Assembly (NCBI GenBank): GCA_965276675.1
Contig: OZ255624.1
Location: 4,774,001 to 4,838,000 of the forward strand
Source of the DNA: G965276675 sp965276675
Lineage (GTDB): Bacteria; Acidobacteriota; Terriglobia; Terriglobales; Acidobacteriaceae
Direction: 5' to 3'
DNA length: 64,000 bases
Shown here: one piece after another, positions 8,118 through 17,567 of the stretch
How the letters are laid out: each line of letters opens with the position of its first letter
Numbering within the stretch: position 1 is the first letter of the stretch
The notes under the pieces: model-generated
Database searches by the model: none
Seen by the model: the letters and a program-made list of their open reading frames with translations, nothing else
What the model was told of the DNA's origin: nothing
Translations under genes and position numbers: made by a program

Positions 8118-9515
8118 ATGGGCACCACAGTATCGACCGACCGGTCGCTTGCTGCGCGGCCGGCAATGGACCGGCGGACCCGGGCGTTGCTCGACGCCCC
8201 GTTGCTGCCGCTGCTGCTGCGCCTCGCAGCGCCAAATATTTTGCTGATGCTCGCGCAATCCGCCACCGGCCTGATCGAGACATATTTCGTCGGCAAGCTC
8301 GGTACAGATGCGCTGGCTGGCGTCTCGATCGTCTTTCCCGGCGTGATGCTGATGCAAATGATCTCTGCCGGTGCCATGGGCGGCGGCATATCCTCTTCAA
8401 TTGCGCGGGCACTGGGCAGGGGCCAATCCGAGGACGCGTCCAGCCTGGTCTGGCACGCCTTGGTGATCAACGGTGTGCTGGGGCTGATCTGTACGGTGGC
8501 CCTCCTAATGTTCGGGGCACCACTCTACAGGGCGCTGGGCGGCCGGGGTGGCTCGCTGCAAGCCGCGCTTTCCTATTCCAACATCATTTTTGCCGGGGCA
8601 ATCCTGCTTTGGCTGATGAACGCGCTGTCGAGTGCCATCCGCGGCACCGGCAACATGGCGTTGCCCGCTGCGGTGATTTGCGGCGGAGCGTTGCTGCTGA
8701 TCCCGATTTCGCCCTGCCTGATCTTTGGCTGGGGACCTTTTCCTCGCCTGGGCGTTGCGGGCGGTGCGGTTGCTCTGCTCGGCTACTACGTGTTTGGCAC
8801 CCTGCTGCAAGGGGTTTATCTCTTTGCCGGGCGCTGCGTCCTTCAACCCCGGCTTTCCGCTGTGCGCCTGCAGTCCAGGCTTTTTGGTGCCATCCTGAAG
8901 GTAGGCGGCATGGCCTCGCTCAGCTCAATCCAGACCAACCTTGCGATCATGCTGACGACCGGCATGGTTGGCCATTTTGGACCGGCCGCGCTGGCCGGCT
9001 TCGGCACGGGTTCGCGCCTGGAGTATCTGATGGTACCAGTTGCGTTCGGCGTCGGTGGCCCATTAGTGGCCATTGTCGGCACAAGCGTCGGTGCTGGCCG
9101 CAGCCGGCGAGCACTTCGCGCCGCCTGGTTGGGTGCTGCCATCGGCTTTGCAATCACCGAGGCATTTGGCGTCGCTGCAGCCGTGTTCCCGGTCGCCTGG
9201 CTATCCCTGTTCGATACTGATCCGGCGATGCTTGCCACCGGATCGTTGTATCTACGCTGCGTGGGGCCGTTCTATGGCTTCTTCGGCCTTGGCCTCGTGC
9301 TGTACTTCGCTTCCCAAGGCGCCGGCCGCATGGTCTGGCCGGTCGCCGCTCAGTTCATGCGCCTGGTGGTTGCCGCCGGCGGCAGTGCCATTGCACTGAG
9401 TCTGGGTGGCGGCCTGATCTCGGTCTTCGCAATGATCGGACTGGCCCTGGCCGTTTTCGGGCTGGCGGTCGCAACCTCGGTTGCCACCGGTAGCTGGTCG
9501 ACAAAACCGCAATAA
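8118..9515 (+). CDS. MATE family efflux transporter
   Basis: This is a 465-aa inner-membrane antiporter of the multidrug and toxin extrusion family, driven by Na+ or H+ gradients. About twelve hydrophobic segments can be followed in two six-helix halves. The first half starts LAAPNILLMLAQSATGLIETYFVGKLG, with the G-D-A-L-A-G turn typical of MATE helix 2; the pseudo-repeat starts around FGAILKVGGMASLSSIQTNL. ARALGRGQ and the GTSVGAG loop are conserved MATE elements. It follows the TetR gene by 10 bp, so a NemR-like drug or electrophile response is plausible. The substrate cannot be read from sequence. Confidence 0.93.
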   Translation: MGTTVSTDRSLAARPAMDRRTRALLDAPLLPLLLRLAAPNILLMLAQSATGLIETYFVGKLGTDALAGVSIVFPGVMLMQMISAGAMGGGISSSIARALGRGQSEDASSLVWHALVINGVLGLICTVALLMFGAPLYRALGGRGGSLQAALSYSNIIFAGAILLWLMNALSSAIRGTGNMALPAAVICGGALLLIPISPCLIFGWGPFPRLGVAGGAVALLGYYVFGTLLQGVYLFAGRCVLQPRLSAVRLQSRLFGAILKVGGMASLSSIQTNLAIMLTTGMVGHFGPAALAGFGTGSRLEYLMVPVAFGVGGPLVAIVGTSVGAGRSRRALRAAWLGAAIGFAITEAFGVAAAVFPVAWLSLFDTDPAMLATGSLYLRCVGPFYGFFGLGLVLYFASQGAGRMVWPVAAQFMRLVVAAGGSAIALSLGGGLISVFAMIGLALAVFGLAVATSVATGSWSTKPQ

Positions 9516-9589
9516 TGGTTAAAACGTATCCACTTGCTCACGGTTTCGTGCAATAAGACCTCCGGCAAAACGGCAAAGGTCTTGTGCAC

Positions 9590-10906
9590 ATGCGTATCTC
9601 GGTGTTCGGCATAGGCTATGTCGGTGTGGTTTCCTGCGGCTGCCTGGCCGAACTTGGCCATGAGGTTATCGGCGTCGATGTGTCGGCTGAAAAGATCCGG
9701 ATGCTGTCAGCCGGCCGCTCGCCGATCGTCGAAGACGCCATCGACACGTTGATCGCAAGCGCCGTCCAGCAAGGTCGGCTGACTGCGACGGACGACGCCG
9801 AGGCGGCTGTGCTGGACACCCAGGTGTCCTTCATCTCCGTCGGCACCCCAAGTGCTCCGGACGGCAGCGTGGCGCTCGGCGCGGTCGAGGCCGTGGTCGA
9901 AGCGATCGGTGCGGCCATCCGCCGCAAATCCTCGCCCCACGCTGTCGTCATGCGCTCGACGGTGCCACCGGGCACCGCTGAAGACCGGGTGATCCCCTTG
10001 CTGGAAGCCGCCAGCCAGCGCCGGCTTGGGGATACCCTGTTCTATTACAGCAACCCGGAATTTCTGCGTGAGGGGTCATCGGTGCGCGACTTCCGCGCCC
10101 CGCCGTTCACCCTGATCGGTGCGCCACCCGGTGACGACGCCCCGCTGCTGCGGAAGATCTATTCCGCGATCCCCGCGCCGGTGCACGTGGCGCCGATCCG
10201 GGTGGCGGAGAGCGTGAAGCACATCTCCAACGTCTTTCACGCGGTGAAGCTGACCTTCGCCAACGAAGCCGGGGCAATCCTCGCTGCGCATGGCGTGGAT
10301 GCGCGAGAGGCGCTGCGGCTGCTCTGTGAGGACCACGTGCTGAATATCTCTTCGGCCTATCTGCGGCCGGGATTTGCCTTCGGCGGCTCATGCCTGCCCA
10401 AGGACGTGCGCAGCTTCCTGTCGCTGGCTGATCAGAAGAACCTGGCTGCGCCGATGCTGAAGCATCTGTTGGCGGCGAACACCGCGATTATCGAACGCAC
10501 GTTCGACGTCGTCGCCCGGCATGGTCGCCAATCCGTCGCTCTCTTTGGCTTGGCGTTCAAGCAAGGAACCGATGACCTGCGCGAATCACCCTTCGTGCTG
10601 CTGGCTGAAAAGCTGCTTGGCAAAGGTTATGACCTTCGGATCTACGACCGGTTCGTGCAGGTTGCGACCCTGATGGGGTCCAACCGCGCCTACATCGATC
10701 GTGAGATCCCGCATCTTGAGCGGTTGATGGTGGTCAGTCCCGCGGCAGCCTTGTCCGGCGCAAAGATCGCCATCATTGGCCATGTTCCGCCTGAGGATCG
10801 TCCCGCGCTGCTCTCTGCACTTTCCTGCCACGTCGTGATCGACCTGACCGGTCTGGCGGAGCTGCGGTCCCATCCTGGTATCACCTATCATGGGCTTTGC
10901 TGGTGA
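9590..10906 (+). CDS. GDP-mannose 6-dehydrogenase-type nucleotide sugar dehydrogenase
   Basis: The enzyme oxidises a nucleotide hexose to its uronic acid with two NAD+. The Rossmann start is MRISVFGIGYVGVVSCGCLA; the substrate region includes YSNPEFLREGSSVRDF; the catalytic cysteine is in AFGGSCLPKDVRSF; and the C-terminal domain begins VALFGLAFKQGTDDLRESP. The KGYDLRIYDRF...REIPHLE part resembles AlgD (GDP-mannose dehydrogenase) more than UDP-glucose dehydrogenases, so alginate-like or GDP-mannuronate-containing polymers are possible. UDP-glucose dehydrogenase remains the alternative. I chose ATG 9590 over GTG 9584 for its better spacing from AAAGG. A glycosyltransferase overlaps its stop codon. 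Confidence 0.88.
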   Translation: MRISVFGIGYVGVVSCGCLAELGHEVIGVDVSAEKIRMLSAGRSPIVEDAIDTLIASAVQQGRLTATDDAEAAVLDTQVSFISVGTPSAPDGSVALGAVEAVVEAIGAAIRRKSSPHAVVMRSTVPPGTAEDRVIPLLEAASQRRLGDTLFYYSNPEFLREGSSVRDFRAPPFTLIGAPPGDDAPLLRKIYSAIPAPVHVAPIRVAESVKHISNVFHAVKLTFANEAGAILAAHGVDAREALRLLCEDHVLNISSAYLRPGFAFGGSCLPKDVRSFLSLADQKNLAAPMLKHLLAANTAIIERTFDVVARHGRQSVALFGLAFKQGTDDLRESPFVLLAEKLLGKGYDLRIYDRFVQVATLMGSNRAYIDREIPHLERLMVVSPAAALSGAKIAIIGHVPPEDRPALLSALSCHVVIDLTGLAELRSHPGITYHGLCW

Positions 10907-12117
10907 GCCGGCCCAGGCTGCTGTTCGTCAGCCCGCGCTTCCTGTTTCCAATGGACCAGGGCGGCAAGATTCGCACTGGCAATATCCTGCGCGAGATGCG
11001 CGGCGGCGCTTTCGACGTCACCCTCGCCTCTCCCGCACCCGCCGACCACAGATGCCATGCGGCTGACATCGAAGGAATTTGTGACCGGTTCCTGTCGTGG
11101 CCCGAGAAGCCCAGCTCGTCGCTGCGCAGGGCAATGGCACTTCTCAGCCACCTGCCGGTTGCCGCCGCCACAGACCAATCGGCGGCGGGTGCGAAGGTGG
11201 TGCAGCAGGGGCTGGCCACCGGGGTGGATGTCGTGGTGGTGGACTTCCCGCATGCCGACGTGCTGATGCCGGCGCGCATCAAACCGCCATCGGTCATGTT
11301 CACGCATAATGTCGAGGCTGAGATCTTCGAGCGGCACGCTGAACGCGCGCGCGGGCTGTGGCGTCTGATATGGACCGACCAGAGCCGCAAGATGGCGCGC
11401 CTGGAGCAGAGCCTGGACCGTTATGATGCTGTCGTCGCGGTGTCGGAGCGTGATCGGGATATCCTCAAGAAGCGATACCGGCTACCCGTGGTCGAAGCGA
11501 TCGACACCGGCGTTGACCTGAATTTCTTCGCGATGAACACCCCCGACAGCGAACCGGATCCGGGAGCAGACGGCGGGACACTGGTCTTCACGGCGACCAT
11601 GAGCTGGGCGGCCAATGTGGAGGGCATCCACTTTCTGCTGGACGAGGTGCTTCCCCGTCTGCTTGCGGCGCGCCCGCGCCTCCGGGCGGTGATTATCGGC
11701 CGCAACCCCCCGAGCTCATTGATCGAGAAGGTCAAGACCCGGGGGCTGAATGTGGAGCTGACCGGGTTTGTCAATGACATTCGCCCCTATGTCACGGCAG
11801 CGAACGTCTACGTCATCCCGCTGTTCGTCGGCAGCGGAACGCGCATCAAGGCTTTCGAGGCGATGGCAATGGGGCGGCCGGTGGTTTCAACCAGCTTGGG
11901 AATTGAAGGTCTGGACGTCACGGACCAGCAGAATTTCCTGCGGGCAGACGACGCTTCGGCATTTACACACGCGATCCTGGCATTGCTCGACGACGCAGCT
12001 CTCCGATCTCGGATCGCCGCGGCAGCGCGGCAACTGATGGAAGAGCGGTTTTCCTGGTCTCGGGTGGCTAGGCAATTTGAGGAAATCTGCCGGCGGACTG
12101 TGCAGCGACGGGTGTAG
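10903..12117 (+). CDS. GT4-family glycosyltransferase
   Basis: This is a 404-aa GT-B-fold, retaining-type glycosyltransferase. The N-terminal domain begins PRLLFVSPRFLFPMDQGGK, where the acceptor-side glycine loop lies, and includes FTHNVEAEIFERHA. The C-terminal donor domain has LVFTATMSWAANVEGIHFL, IIGRNPP and the family's E-x7-E region in GSGTRIKAFEAMAMGRPVV. The GTG at 10903 overlaps the dehydrogenase TGA, which implies translational coupling and a shared role in polysaccharide assembly. The 3' part of this gene has a decayed homologue about 2.5 kb downstream. Donor and acceptor sugars are unknown. Confidence 0.9.
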   Translation: MSRPRLLFVSPRFLFPMDQGGKIRTGNILREMRGGAFDVTLASPAPADHRCHAADIEGICDRFLSWPEKPSSSLRRAMALLSHLPVAAATDQSAAGAKVVQQGLATGVDVVVVDFPHADVLMPARIKPPSVMFTHNVEAEIFERHAERARGLWRLIWTDQSRKMARLEQSLDRYDAVVAVSERDRDILKKRYRLPVVEAIDTGVDLNFFAMNTPDSEPDPGADGGTLVFTATMSWAANVEGIHFLLDEVLPRLLAARPRLRAVIIGRNPPSSLIEKVKTRGLNVELTGFVNDIRPYVTAANVYVIPLFVGSGTRIKAFEAMAMGRPVVSTSLGIEGLDVTDQQNFLRADDASAFTHAILALLDDAALRSRIAAAARQLMEERFSWSRVARQFEEICRRTVQRRV

Positions 12118-12145
12118 AACCGCGCCTTCAACGTGATAGCGGTTC
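12117..12145. terminator. Hairpin between convergent genes
   Basis: GAACCGC (12117-12123) pairs perfectly with GCGGTTC (12139-12145) around a 15-base loop. It lies between the end of the glycosyltransferase gene and the end of the TAXI gene. A bidirectional terminator is plausible but the stem is short. Confidence 0.4.
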
Positions 12146-12148
12146 TCG

Positions 12149-13213
12149 TTAATGCGTCAGTTGCACATATTCCCAGGCCGCGTTCCGCTGAGCAGGCGTC
12201 ATCCCCGATCCCCCATGCCCGGCCAAAAATGCATCGAACTTGGCTCGTCTGGGATCGGCGCCGGCCGAAGCAGTGCGTGCGGAATGCTGTTCAAGCCAAT
12301 CGGCAGCGGGCTTGAACTTCGGCCAGCCCGGTTGCTCGGCCTCCAGGTCGACTTGCTGCCACACCGGGTGATGCGGCGGCTGTAACAACTCAGGAAAATG
12401 CGTGAAAAAAGCGTTTGTGAAGGTAACCAGAGTTCGATAACGGTCACTGCCGGGCGCCCAATTAAACGCGGCCAAAGTAACGCCAACACCAATAGTTCGA
12501 ACGGTCTTCCCGTCCTGGATCAACCTCGGATAGTCGGCACTCGTTAACATGCCGTCCGGAAGATACATCTGGGCAAGATCCTGATTTAAAGGAACATCCA
12601 GAAAGTGCAGGCCGGCGTCGGAAGGCGTTCGCGCAAATAGATTGATCGGCTTGCCGGAGACATAAACCATCGCGGCGATCTCGCCCCGCAGCAGTCGAAC
12701 CTGGGCGATAGCCTGCTCCTCGGTTCGATACTTGGGCGTTACGCCTGAGAATTTGAAGACCATTTGGGCCGTCAGGTTTGTTCCAGCCCCTTCAGTGTCA
12801 ATATTAACCGGCTTGTTATGCAGATCAGCGAGCGAATTGATCTCTGGTCGGGCAAGGATGTGCACGTCGTTGTCGTAAACCTTGCAGATATAAGACAGCT
12901 TCTGGATTTCACCGCTGAAAAGCTTTTCCTGTCTGACATACAGCAGCGAATCAGCATTGACAAAAGCAAGATCCACGCCCTTCAGGTGAAGCAGGTCGCC
13001 GATGTTTTGCAACGACCCTTTTCCTACGATGGGGATGATGCGCAGCGTATCAGAGTTCAGCACCGAGGTAAGATCGCTGGCCGCGCGCATGAAGGTCCCG
13101 TCGATCTGACCTCCCATGATCCCGATCGTGGCGGGTGGGGCGGCAGCACGCGAATGTCTGGCCACCATCGTGGCGGCCACCGGCGCGTATTGTAGCAACA
13201 TCCGACGGCGCAT
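12149..13213 (-). CDS. TAXI family TRAP-type solute-binding protein
   Basis: The 354-aa protein resembles periplasmic TAXI-type binding proteins. It has an arginine-rich signal region (MRRRMLLQYAPVAATMVA...AAAPP), then the TAXI start ATIGIMGGQIDGTFMRAASDL. GKGSLQNIGDLLHLKGVDLAFVNAD and the domain-crossing YDNDVHILARPEINSLADLHNKPVNID are typical of the family. TAXI proteins normally feed TRAP membrane subunits, but no TRAP DctQM-type gene is nearby, so it is either an orphan or serves a distant permease. It lies 3 bp downstream of a small secreted protein gene and is probably co-transcribed. The ligand is unknown. Confidence 0.82.
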   Translation of the reverse strand: MRRRMLLQYAPVAATMVARHSRAAAPPATIGIMGGQIDGTFMRAASDLTSVLNSDTLRIIPIVGKGSLQNIGDLLHLKGVDLAFVNADSLLYVRQEKLFSGEIQKLSYICKVYDNDVHILARPEINSLADLHNKPVNIDTEGAGTNLTAQMVFKFSGVTPKYRTEEQAIAQVRLLRGEIAAMVYVSGKPINLFARTPSDAGLHFLDVPLNQDLAQMYLPDGMLTSADYPRLIQDGKTVRTIGVGVTLAAFNWAPGSDRYRTLVTFTNAFFTHFPELLQPPHHPVWQQVDLEAEQPGWPKFKPAADWLEQHSARTASAGADPRRAKFDAFLAGHGGSGMTPAQRNAAWEYVQLTH

Positions 13214-13216
13214 GGA

Positions 13217-13966
13217 TTACCTCGTGGACAGGGTTTCGGGGGAAGCGCCGACTTTGTCGCCGCGGAGGGCATCGGCGCGTTGATACCACTTTTGCGAAAG
13301 CTCCGGATTTGGCTTGATCCCGCCCATGGGCATCTGACCCGTGCGATTTGGATCATATAACCGGCCCAGCGCGCGGGCCGCCACGGCATCATCATTCTCG
13401 GCAGCGACCTCATAAAAACGCCTCGCCTGGGAAATGTCGTGATGGGCTTCGGCGTCCTTGCCGCGCGCCAGCATTTCCGCCGCCAACTGCCCTGCCGGCA
13501 TGGGCGTGGATCGGCCGGTTGATCCAGTGGGTTTAGGCGGCGATGCAGGCGACGCTTTGGCCGAGCGTGCGGAATTGACGCTATTGGCCGCCGTCGGCGG
13601 CGCCTGCGTTGTTGGTGCGGTGTCTGGCGTTGGCGGGGACGCAGGCTTTTCGGGCTCAGCGCTCAAACTAGGCGGCGATACCGTTGCCACCCGGCCGCTG
13701 CGCTCGTGTTGCAGGAGACTTTGCTGCTGGCTCACCAGATGATCGAATTCTGTAAGTTGTTGCGGTGTTGCCGTGGGCAAAAGGTTGAGCATCGCCATCA
13801 GCGTTTCGGCAACGTTATCACCCTCGGGCGACCATTGCTTGCCAGCGTCGACCTCGGCATGAGCACGAGCGATCAACTCAGCAAAGGTAGCGTCCGCAGC
13901 CAGCGCCTGTGATGCCATCGTGCAGAGACTGAAGGCGGCAAACACAAGGCTTATATATATGTTCAT
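13217..13966 (-). CDS. Secreted Pro/Ser-rich protein with Sel1-like C-terminus, 249 aa
   Basis: I do not recognise a named family. A good signal peptide (MNIYISLVFAAFSLCTMASQALA) is followed by a helical region (residues about 25-90), a long Pro/Ser/Thr/Ala linker (about 95-150) and a C-terminal part with one or two Sel1/TPR-like helical repeats (ISQARRFYEVAAEND, AARALGRLYDPN). Sel1-like repeats usually mediate protein contacts. The start is at the edge of an AT-rich upstream region. It is immediately followed by the TAXI gene, so the two may form an envelope pair. Confidence 0.65.
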   Translation of the reverse strand: MNIYISLVFAAFSLCTMASQALAADATFAELIARAHAEVDAGKQWSPEGDNVAETLMAMLNLLPTATPQQLTEFDHLVSQQQSLLQHERSGRVATVSPPSLSAEPEKPASPPTPDTAPTTQAPPTAANSVNSARSAKASPASPPKPTGSTGRSTPMPAGQLAAEMLARGKDAEAHHDISQARRFYEVAAENDDAVAARALGRLYDPNRTGQMPMGGIKPNPELSQKWYQRADALRGDKVGASPETLSTR

Positions 13967-14572
13967 GATTGGCCGACTCCCTTCCGAGATGTCATCCCGG
14001 TGAACGCTCCCGAATCAATACAGGCCAGTCAAATACATGCCGGATAATAACAATCCGGGCTTGCCATGTTTTTTACAGATACTTGCGTTAACTTTTGATA
14101 GTCTCTCTACAACATTTGTTAGCCTATATTGCCGCTGGCATTGTTTATTTGATCTAATGCTTTTCGGCCGTCGCGCACACAGGATTCATCTAACATTTGC
14201 TTGAAGCTGCGGCCCTGACGACTCCCACGCCAGCATTTCGACGAAATGATCTGGCAAGCCAATCGATACGCAATTCGTGCAAGCCGTTTGCCCAGCAACT
14301 AACCGCGGTTCTGGAAAGTGGCTTGCCATTGGCGGTGTTCTGGACGATCCCGACGGCCGGGATCCACCCTGAAGGACTGAGGAATGGCGTCGAACAGCCG
14401 CAGTGTCCGGCCCGGTCCTGCGCATCAGCCACGCGATGCATTTTCAGCCGCGCTTACCCTCTCTTGACCGCGCCACGGCATGCATGCCCGCGGCATCAGC
14501 GTCTTGCGCAAGCTAGCGTGGACCGTGCGGACCGCTTCAGCAGCGCCGGGTCAGCATCGCGCGTGCCAAGGC
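13967..14572. other. Intergenic region, AT-rich left part
   Basis: No convincing gene. The left 200 bases are much richer in A/T than the surroundings and probably hold the promoter of the secreted-protein operon. Short reading frames in the right part show no recognisable domain and may be decayed sequence upstream of the glycosyltransferase remnant. Confidence 0.45.
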
Positions 14573-14930
14573 CGGACGCGGATCAAGGCGTGCAAGGCGA
14601 TTGCGATTGGGCGGGCGGTAGTTTCAACCTTGCTAGTGGTCCGATGCCCGCGGGCACTTCAGCCCGTCGGCTGCATCGGCCCACCAAATCATGCTCTGAC
14701 CCATGCGGCACCTTTCGAATGTGTCGGAGCACTAGGCATCGAGGGGCTGGACCGCACGGATCGGAAGACCTTTCTGCAGGCGGTTGATGCGCCGCAATTC
14801 GCCGATGCCATTCTGGCATCGCTGGATGATGCGTCGATGCGCGCCCGGCTTGCCGAGGCAGTTCGGCGGTTGATGGAGGAGCAGTTTACCCGCTTCGAGA
14901 CCCCGCTTTCATGGAGAGCCCGACGATGTC
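14573..14930 (+). pseudogene. Decayed GT4 glycosyltransferase 3' fragment with a 98-bp insertion
   Basis: DNA and protein here match the 3' third of the intact GT4 gene at 10903-12117. RTRIKACKAIAIGRAVVST corresponds to GTRIKAFEAMAMGRPVVST, and LGIEGLDRTDRKTFLQAVDA corresponds to LGIEGLDVTDQQNFLRADDA. Between the two blocks 98 bases (14630-14727) are inserted with no counterpart in the intact gene. The helix RLMEEQF is kept near 14870, after which similarity fades. The N-terminal two thirds are missing. The reading frame happens to stay open, so a short peptide could be made, but not a working transferase. Confidence 0.8.
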
Positions 14931-15017
14931 GTGAACAATACCTGCTTCCGGTAGGTTGCACATTGTTGAGAGACAGTACAGATTCGAGCTTCCAAGATAT
15001 TTGAGCATCGCTGATTG

Positions 15018-16601
15018 ATGAGCATTCACCTGTCGACAGATTGCGGCGTCCTGCCGCAACGGCGTTCCCCTGCCAGCAGAGCGAAATCCACCCAGAACGC
15101 CCAGGCCGCGGCGGCGGCGCTGGTGGCGTTCGTCGCGGCCTGGTCGGTCTATTTCGCGGTCACCGAGGCGCCCTTCGCGATCAAGCACGACATGGCGGAA
15201 GCCTACGCGTGGGGGCAGGAGTTCCAGCTTGGCTACAACCAGCACCCGCCGTTCTGGGCCTGGGTTTGCGGCCTGTGGTTTTCCGTGATGCCGCACACCC
15301 AATGGGCCTTCGGGTTGCTCAGCGCGATCAACGCGGCAATCGGACTGGCCGGGGCGTGGCCGCTGATCGGCCACTTCACCAGCGGCGGCAAGCGCCTGGC
15401 GGCATGGGCCCTGCTGCTCACGACCCCGTTCTACACGCTGTATGCATACAAGTACGACGCAGACACCATCTTCCTGTCCCTATGGCCGTGGAGCCTTCAT
15501 TACTTCCTGAAATCGGTAGAGAGGCGCAGGATCCCTGACGCGCTGATGCTGGGTGGCCTGATCGGCCTGTCCCTGATGTCCAAGTATTACGCGGCGATTC
15601 TGGTGGCGAGCTGCTTTCTGGCCGGCGTGCAGCACTCGGCCTGGTGGCGCTACATCCGGTCGGGCGCGCCGTACATATCGGCTGTCGTGGCGGCGGTGAT
15701 CTGCGCGCCCCATATTGTATGGCTGCTGGTCAACGATGCGCCGCCGCTGCATTACCTCGCCAACCGCTCCGGTCTCGGCTGGGGCCTGATCACCTCGTTG
15801 ACGGCGAAAACCGGATTGAGTTCGCTGGGGTCGAGCCTCGGTCTCGTGCTGATCGTCGGCTGGGCGGCCTGGACCGAGCGGCGCCGCGGCACGCAGACAG
15901 CCGGCCGCAAGCTCGCGAGGCTGCCGGCGGACGAGCTGCCGGGCGCCACGCTGCCCATCGCCACGCTGCCTCTGGGCTTGCTGGCGACGCTGGCGGTAAC
16001 ACCGCTGGTGCTGACGCTGGTCGGCGCGCTGATCCTGCGCACCAGAACAACGCCGGACATGCCGGTCGGCACTTTCCCGCTGGTCCCATTGCTGATCATC
16101 GAATTGATAGGCATCGTGGATGCTGACCGTCTGGCTCGTATCGCCTGCCGGCTGGCTGTCGTCGTCACGATCATCGCGGTCGTTGCGTCACCCGCGATTA
16201 CCGCAACGCGCCTCTGGGCGTCGCACAAGTTAGAGGCAACGCCTTATCGGGACCTTGGGTTCGAGGTCACCAGGCTTTGGCACGAACATATCGGCCTGAA
16301 GCTGGCCTATGTCGGCGGGTCCGACTGGTGCGAAAATGCCATCGCCTTCTACAGCCCGGACCGGCCGCATGCGTTCGTTCATTTCGACTACACGCGGAAC
16401 CTGTGGATGACGCCCCAGGCGGTCGCCGAACATGGCTTGCTCTCCGCCTGCCGCGCCAGCGACCGGCTCTGCCTTGCCGAGACGGCGGGATTCGTTACGC
16501 CATCGACGATCCGCATCGAGGAGACGCTTGTGCATCGATTCCTCGACTTTTCGGGTGAGCCGATGCCATTTGTCTTCACCATCATCCCGCCTGCGCGCTA
16601 G
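15018..16601 (+). CDS. GT39/ArnT-like membrane glycosyltransferase
   Basis: This is a 527-aa GT-C-fold integral membrane protein of the dolichol-phosphate-mannose/ArnT type, which moves sugars from polyprenyl-phosphate carriers to acceptors on the periplasmic side. After a short basic N-terminus come about eleven hydrophobic segments. The first periplasmic loop has the family's acidic and HPPFWAW motifs (IKHDMAEAYAWGQEF...YNQHPPFWAWVCGLWF). The middle has LMSKYYAAILVASCF. The last 120 residues form a soluble C-terminal domain. I chose ATG 15018; an in-frame TTG precedes it. It follows the GT4 remnant and probably belongs to the envelope-polysaccharide region. Confidence 0.85.
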   Translation: MSIHLSTDCGVLPQRRSPASRAKSTQNAQAAAAALVAFVAAWSVYFAVTEAPFAIKHDMAEAYAWGQEFQLGYNQHPPFWAWVCGLWFSVMPHTQWAFGLLSAINAAIGLAGAWPLIGHFTSGGKRLAAWALLLTTPFYTLYAYKYDADTIFLSLWPWSLHYFLKSVERRRIPDALMLGGLIGLSLMSKYYAAILVASCFLAGVQHSAWWRYIRSGAPYISAVVAAVICAPHIVWLLVNDAPPLHYLANRSGLGWGLITSLTAKTGLSSLGSSLGLVLIVGWAAWTERRRGTQTAGRKLARLPADELPGATLPIATLPLGLLATLAVTPLVLTLVGALILRTRTTPDMPVGTFPLVPLLIIELIGIVDADRLARIACRLAVVVTIIAVVASPAITATRLWASHKLEATPYRDLGFEVTRLWHEHIGLKLAYVGGSDWCENAIAFYSPDRPHAFVHFDYTRNLWMTPQAVAEHGLLSACRASDRLCLAETAGFVTPSTIRIEETLVHRFLDFSGEPMPFVFTIIPPAR

Positions 16602-16640
16602 CCGAGAGTGAGCGAATGAAGTGCACCAAAACCTCAATCG

Positions 16641-17567
16641 TCAAGTCGTTACAAAACGCGACCGCAGCGCGGCAAATGGCCGGCCGTCGATAGCGGCAAG
16701 ACCCATACCGATCAATGCCATACCCATAAAAGCAGCGGGTTGTAGGTGTTCGTCCAACGCGAGAGTACCGAGAAGCAGCGCGCTGACTGGCAGCAAGAAA
16801 GTAACGAGCAGTAAGTTGGTTGCCCCGGCCGTGGCCAGAATGCGAAAATAAAGAATGTAGGCGAGCACTGTGCAAAACACTGCAATGCCGGCGAACGCGC
16901 CCCATACGCCCGAACCGGGCATCGGCAATGCCCAAAACCTATCAGTAAGCGCGGCAATTGGCAGCATCACGATTGTAGCGCCGGTTATCTGGCCCGTTGC
17001 GACATGCAACGACGGGCGGCCCTTAAACCGCCGACCATAAATGCCAGCAAACGCATAGGAGAGCGCGGCCAAAAGACAGGCGGCTTCGCCGGGAAGATTT
17101 TCGGAACTCAAACCCTGCAATGCGTCCGGCCCGATTAAGACAATCACGCCGAGCACGCCGAGTATCACACCCAAAACGCGCCCCCACGTCAGTTTTTCAT
17201 TCTCGGTCATAAAGTGGGCGGCAAGAACCGTGAAGACAGGTGTTGTTGCGTTCAGAATCGAGGCAAGCCCGCTCGACACCCGCGTCTCGCCCCAAACGAT
17301 TAGACTAAAAGGGATCACGTTGTTCAGGAGTCCCATCACGACGAACTGACCCCAAGGAAGTGCCATCTTCATCGGGTCGCGGCGCAGAAGCAGGAACACG
17401 TTGAGGATGAGGGCCGCAAAACCTACCCGCCCCAGAACGACTGTGAACGGCGGCAGCTCGGTCACGAGAATTTTAAAAAAGAAGAAGGAGCTTCCCCACA
17501 AGGCGGAAAGGGTGAGCAACATGACCCATTCCGTAGCGCCCATCGGCGTAGTCTGCTCGACCCGCAT
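16641..17567 (-). CDS. EamA/DMT family transporter
   Basis: This 308-aa protein is a drug/metabolite transporter with two five-helix EamA repeats. The first starts with LLTLSALWGSSFFFFKILV, where the LWGSSF motif is typical, and includes the helix pair ending ASILNATTPVFTVLAAHF. The second starts ACLLAALSYAFAGIYGRRF. FFLPVSALLLGTLALDEHL-type sequence near the C-terminus is the conserved final hairpin with its glutamate. Such proteins export amino acids, nucleosides or other metabolites; the substrate cannot be told. It is a single gene in a region somewhat lower in GC than its neighbours. Confidence 0.92.
   Translation of the reverse strand: MRVEQTTPMGATEWVMLLTLSALWGSSFFFFKILVTELPPFTVVLGRVGFAALILNVFLLLRRDPMKMALPWGQFVVMGLLNNVIPFSLIVWGETRVSSGLASILNATTPVFTVLAAHFMTENEKLTWGRVLGVILGVLGVIVLIGPDALQGLSSENLPGEAACLLAALSYAFAGIYGRRFKGRPSLHVATGQITGATIVMLPIAALTDRFWALPMPGSGVWGAFAGIAVFCTVLAYILYFRILATAGATNLLLVTFLLPVSALLLGTLALDEHLQPAAFMGMALIGMGLAAIDGRPFAALRSRFVTT

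Noticed and set aside
14186..14441. Small minus-strand frames upstream of the glycosyltransferase remnant
   Set aside because: No recognisable domain, no ribosome binding site, and they lie in apparently decayed sequence.
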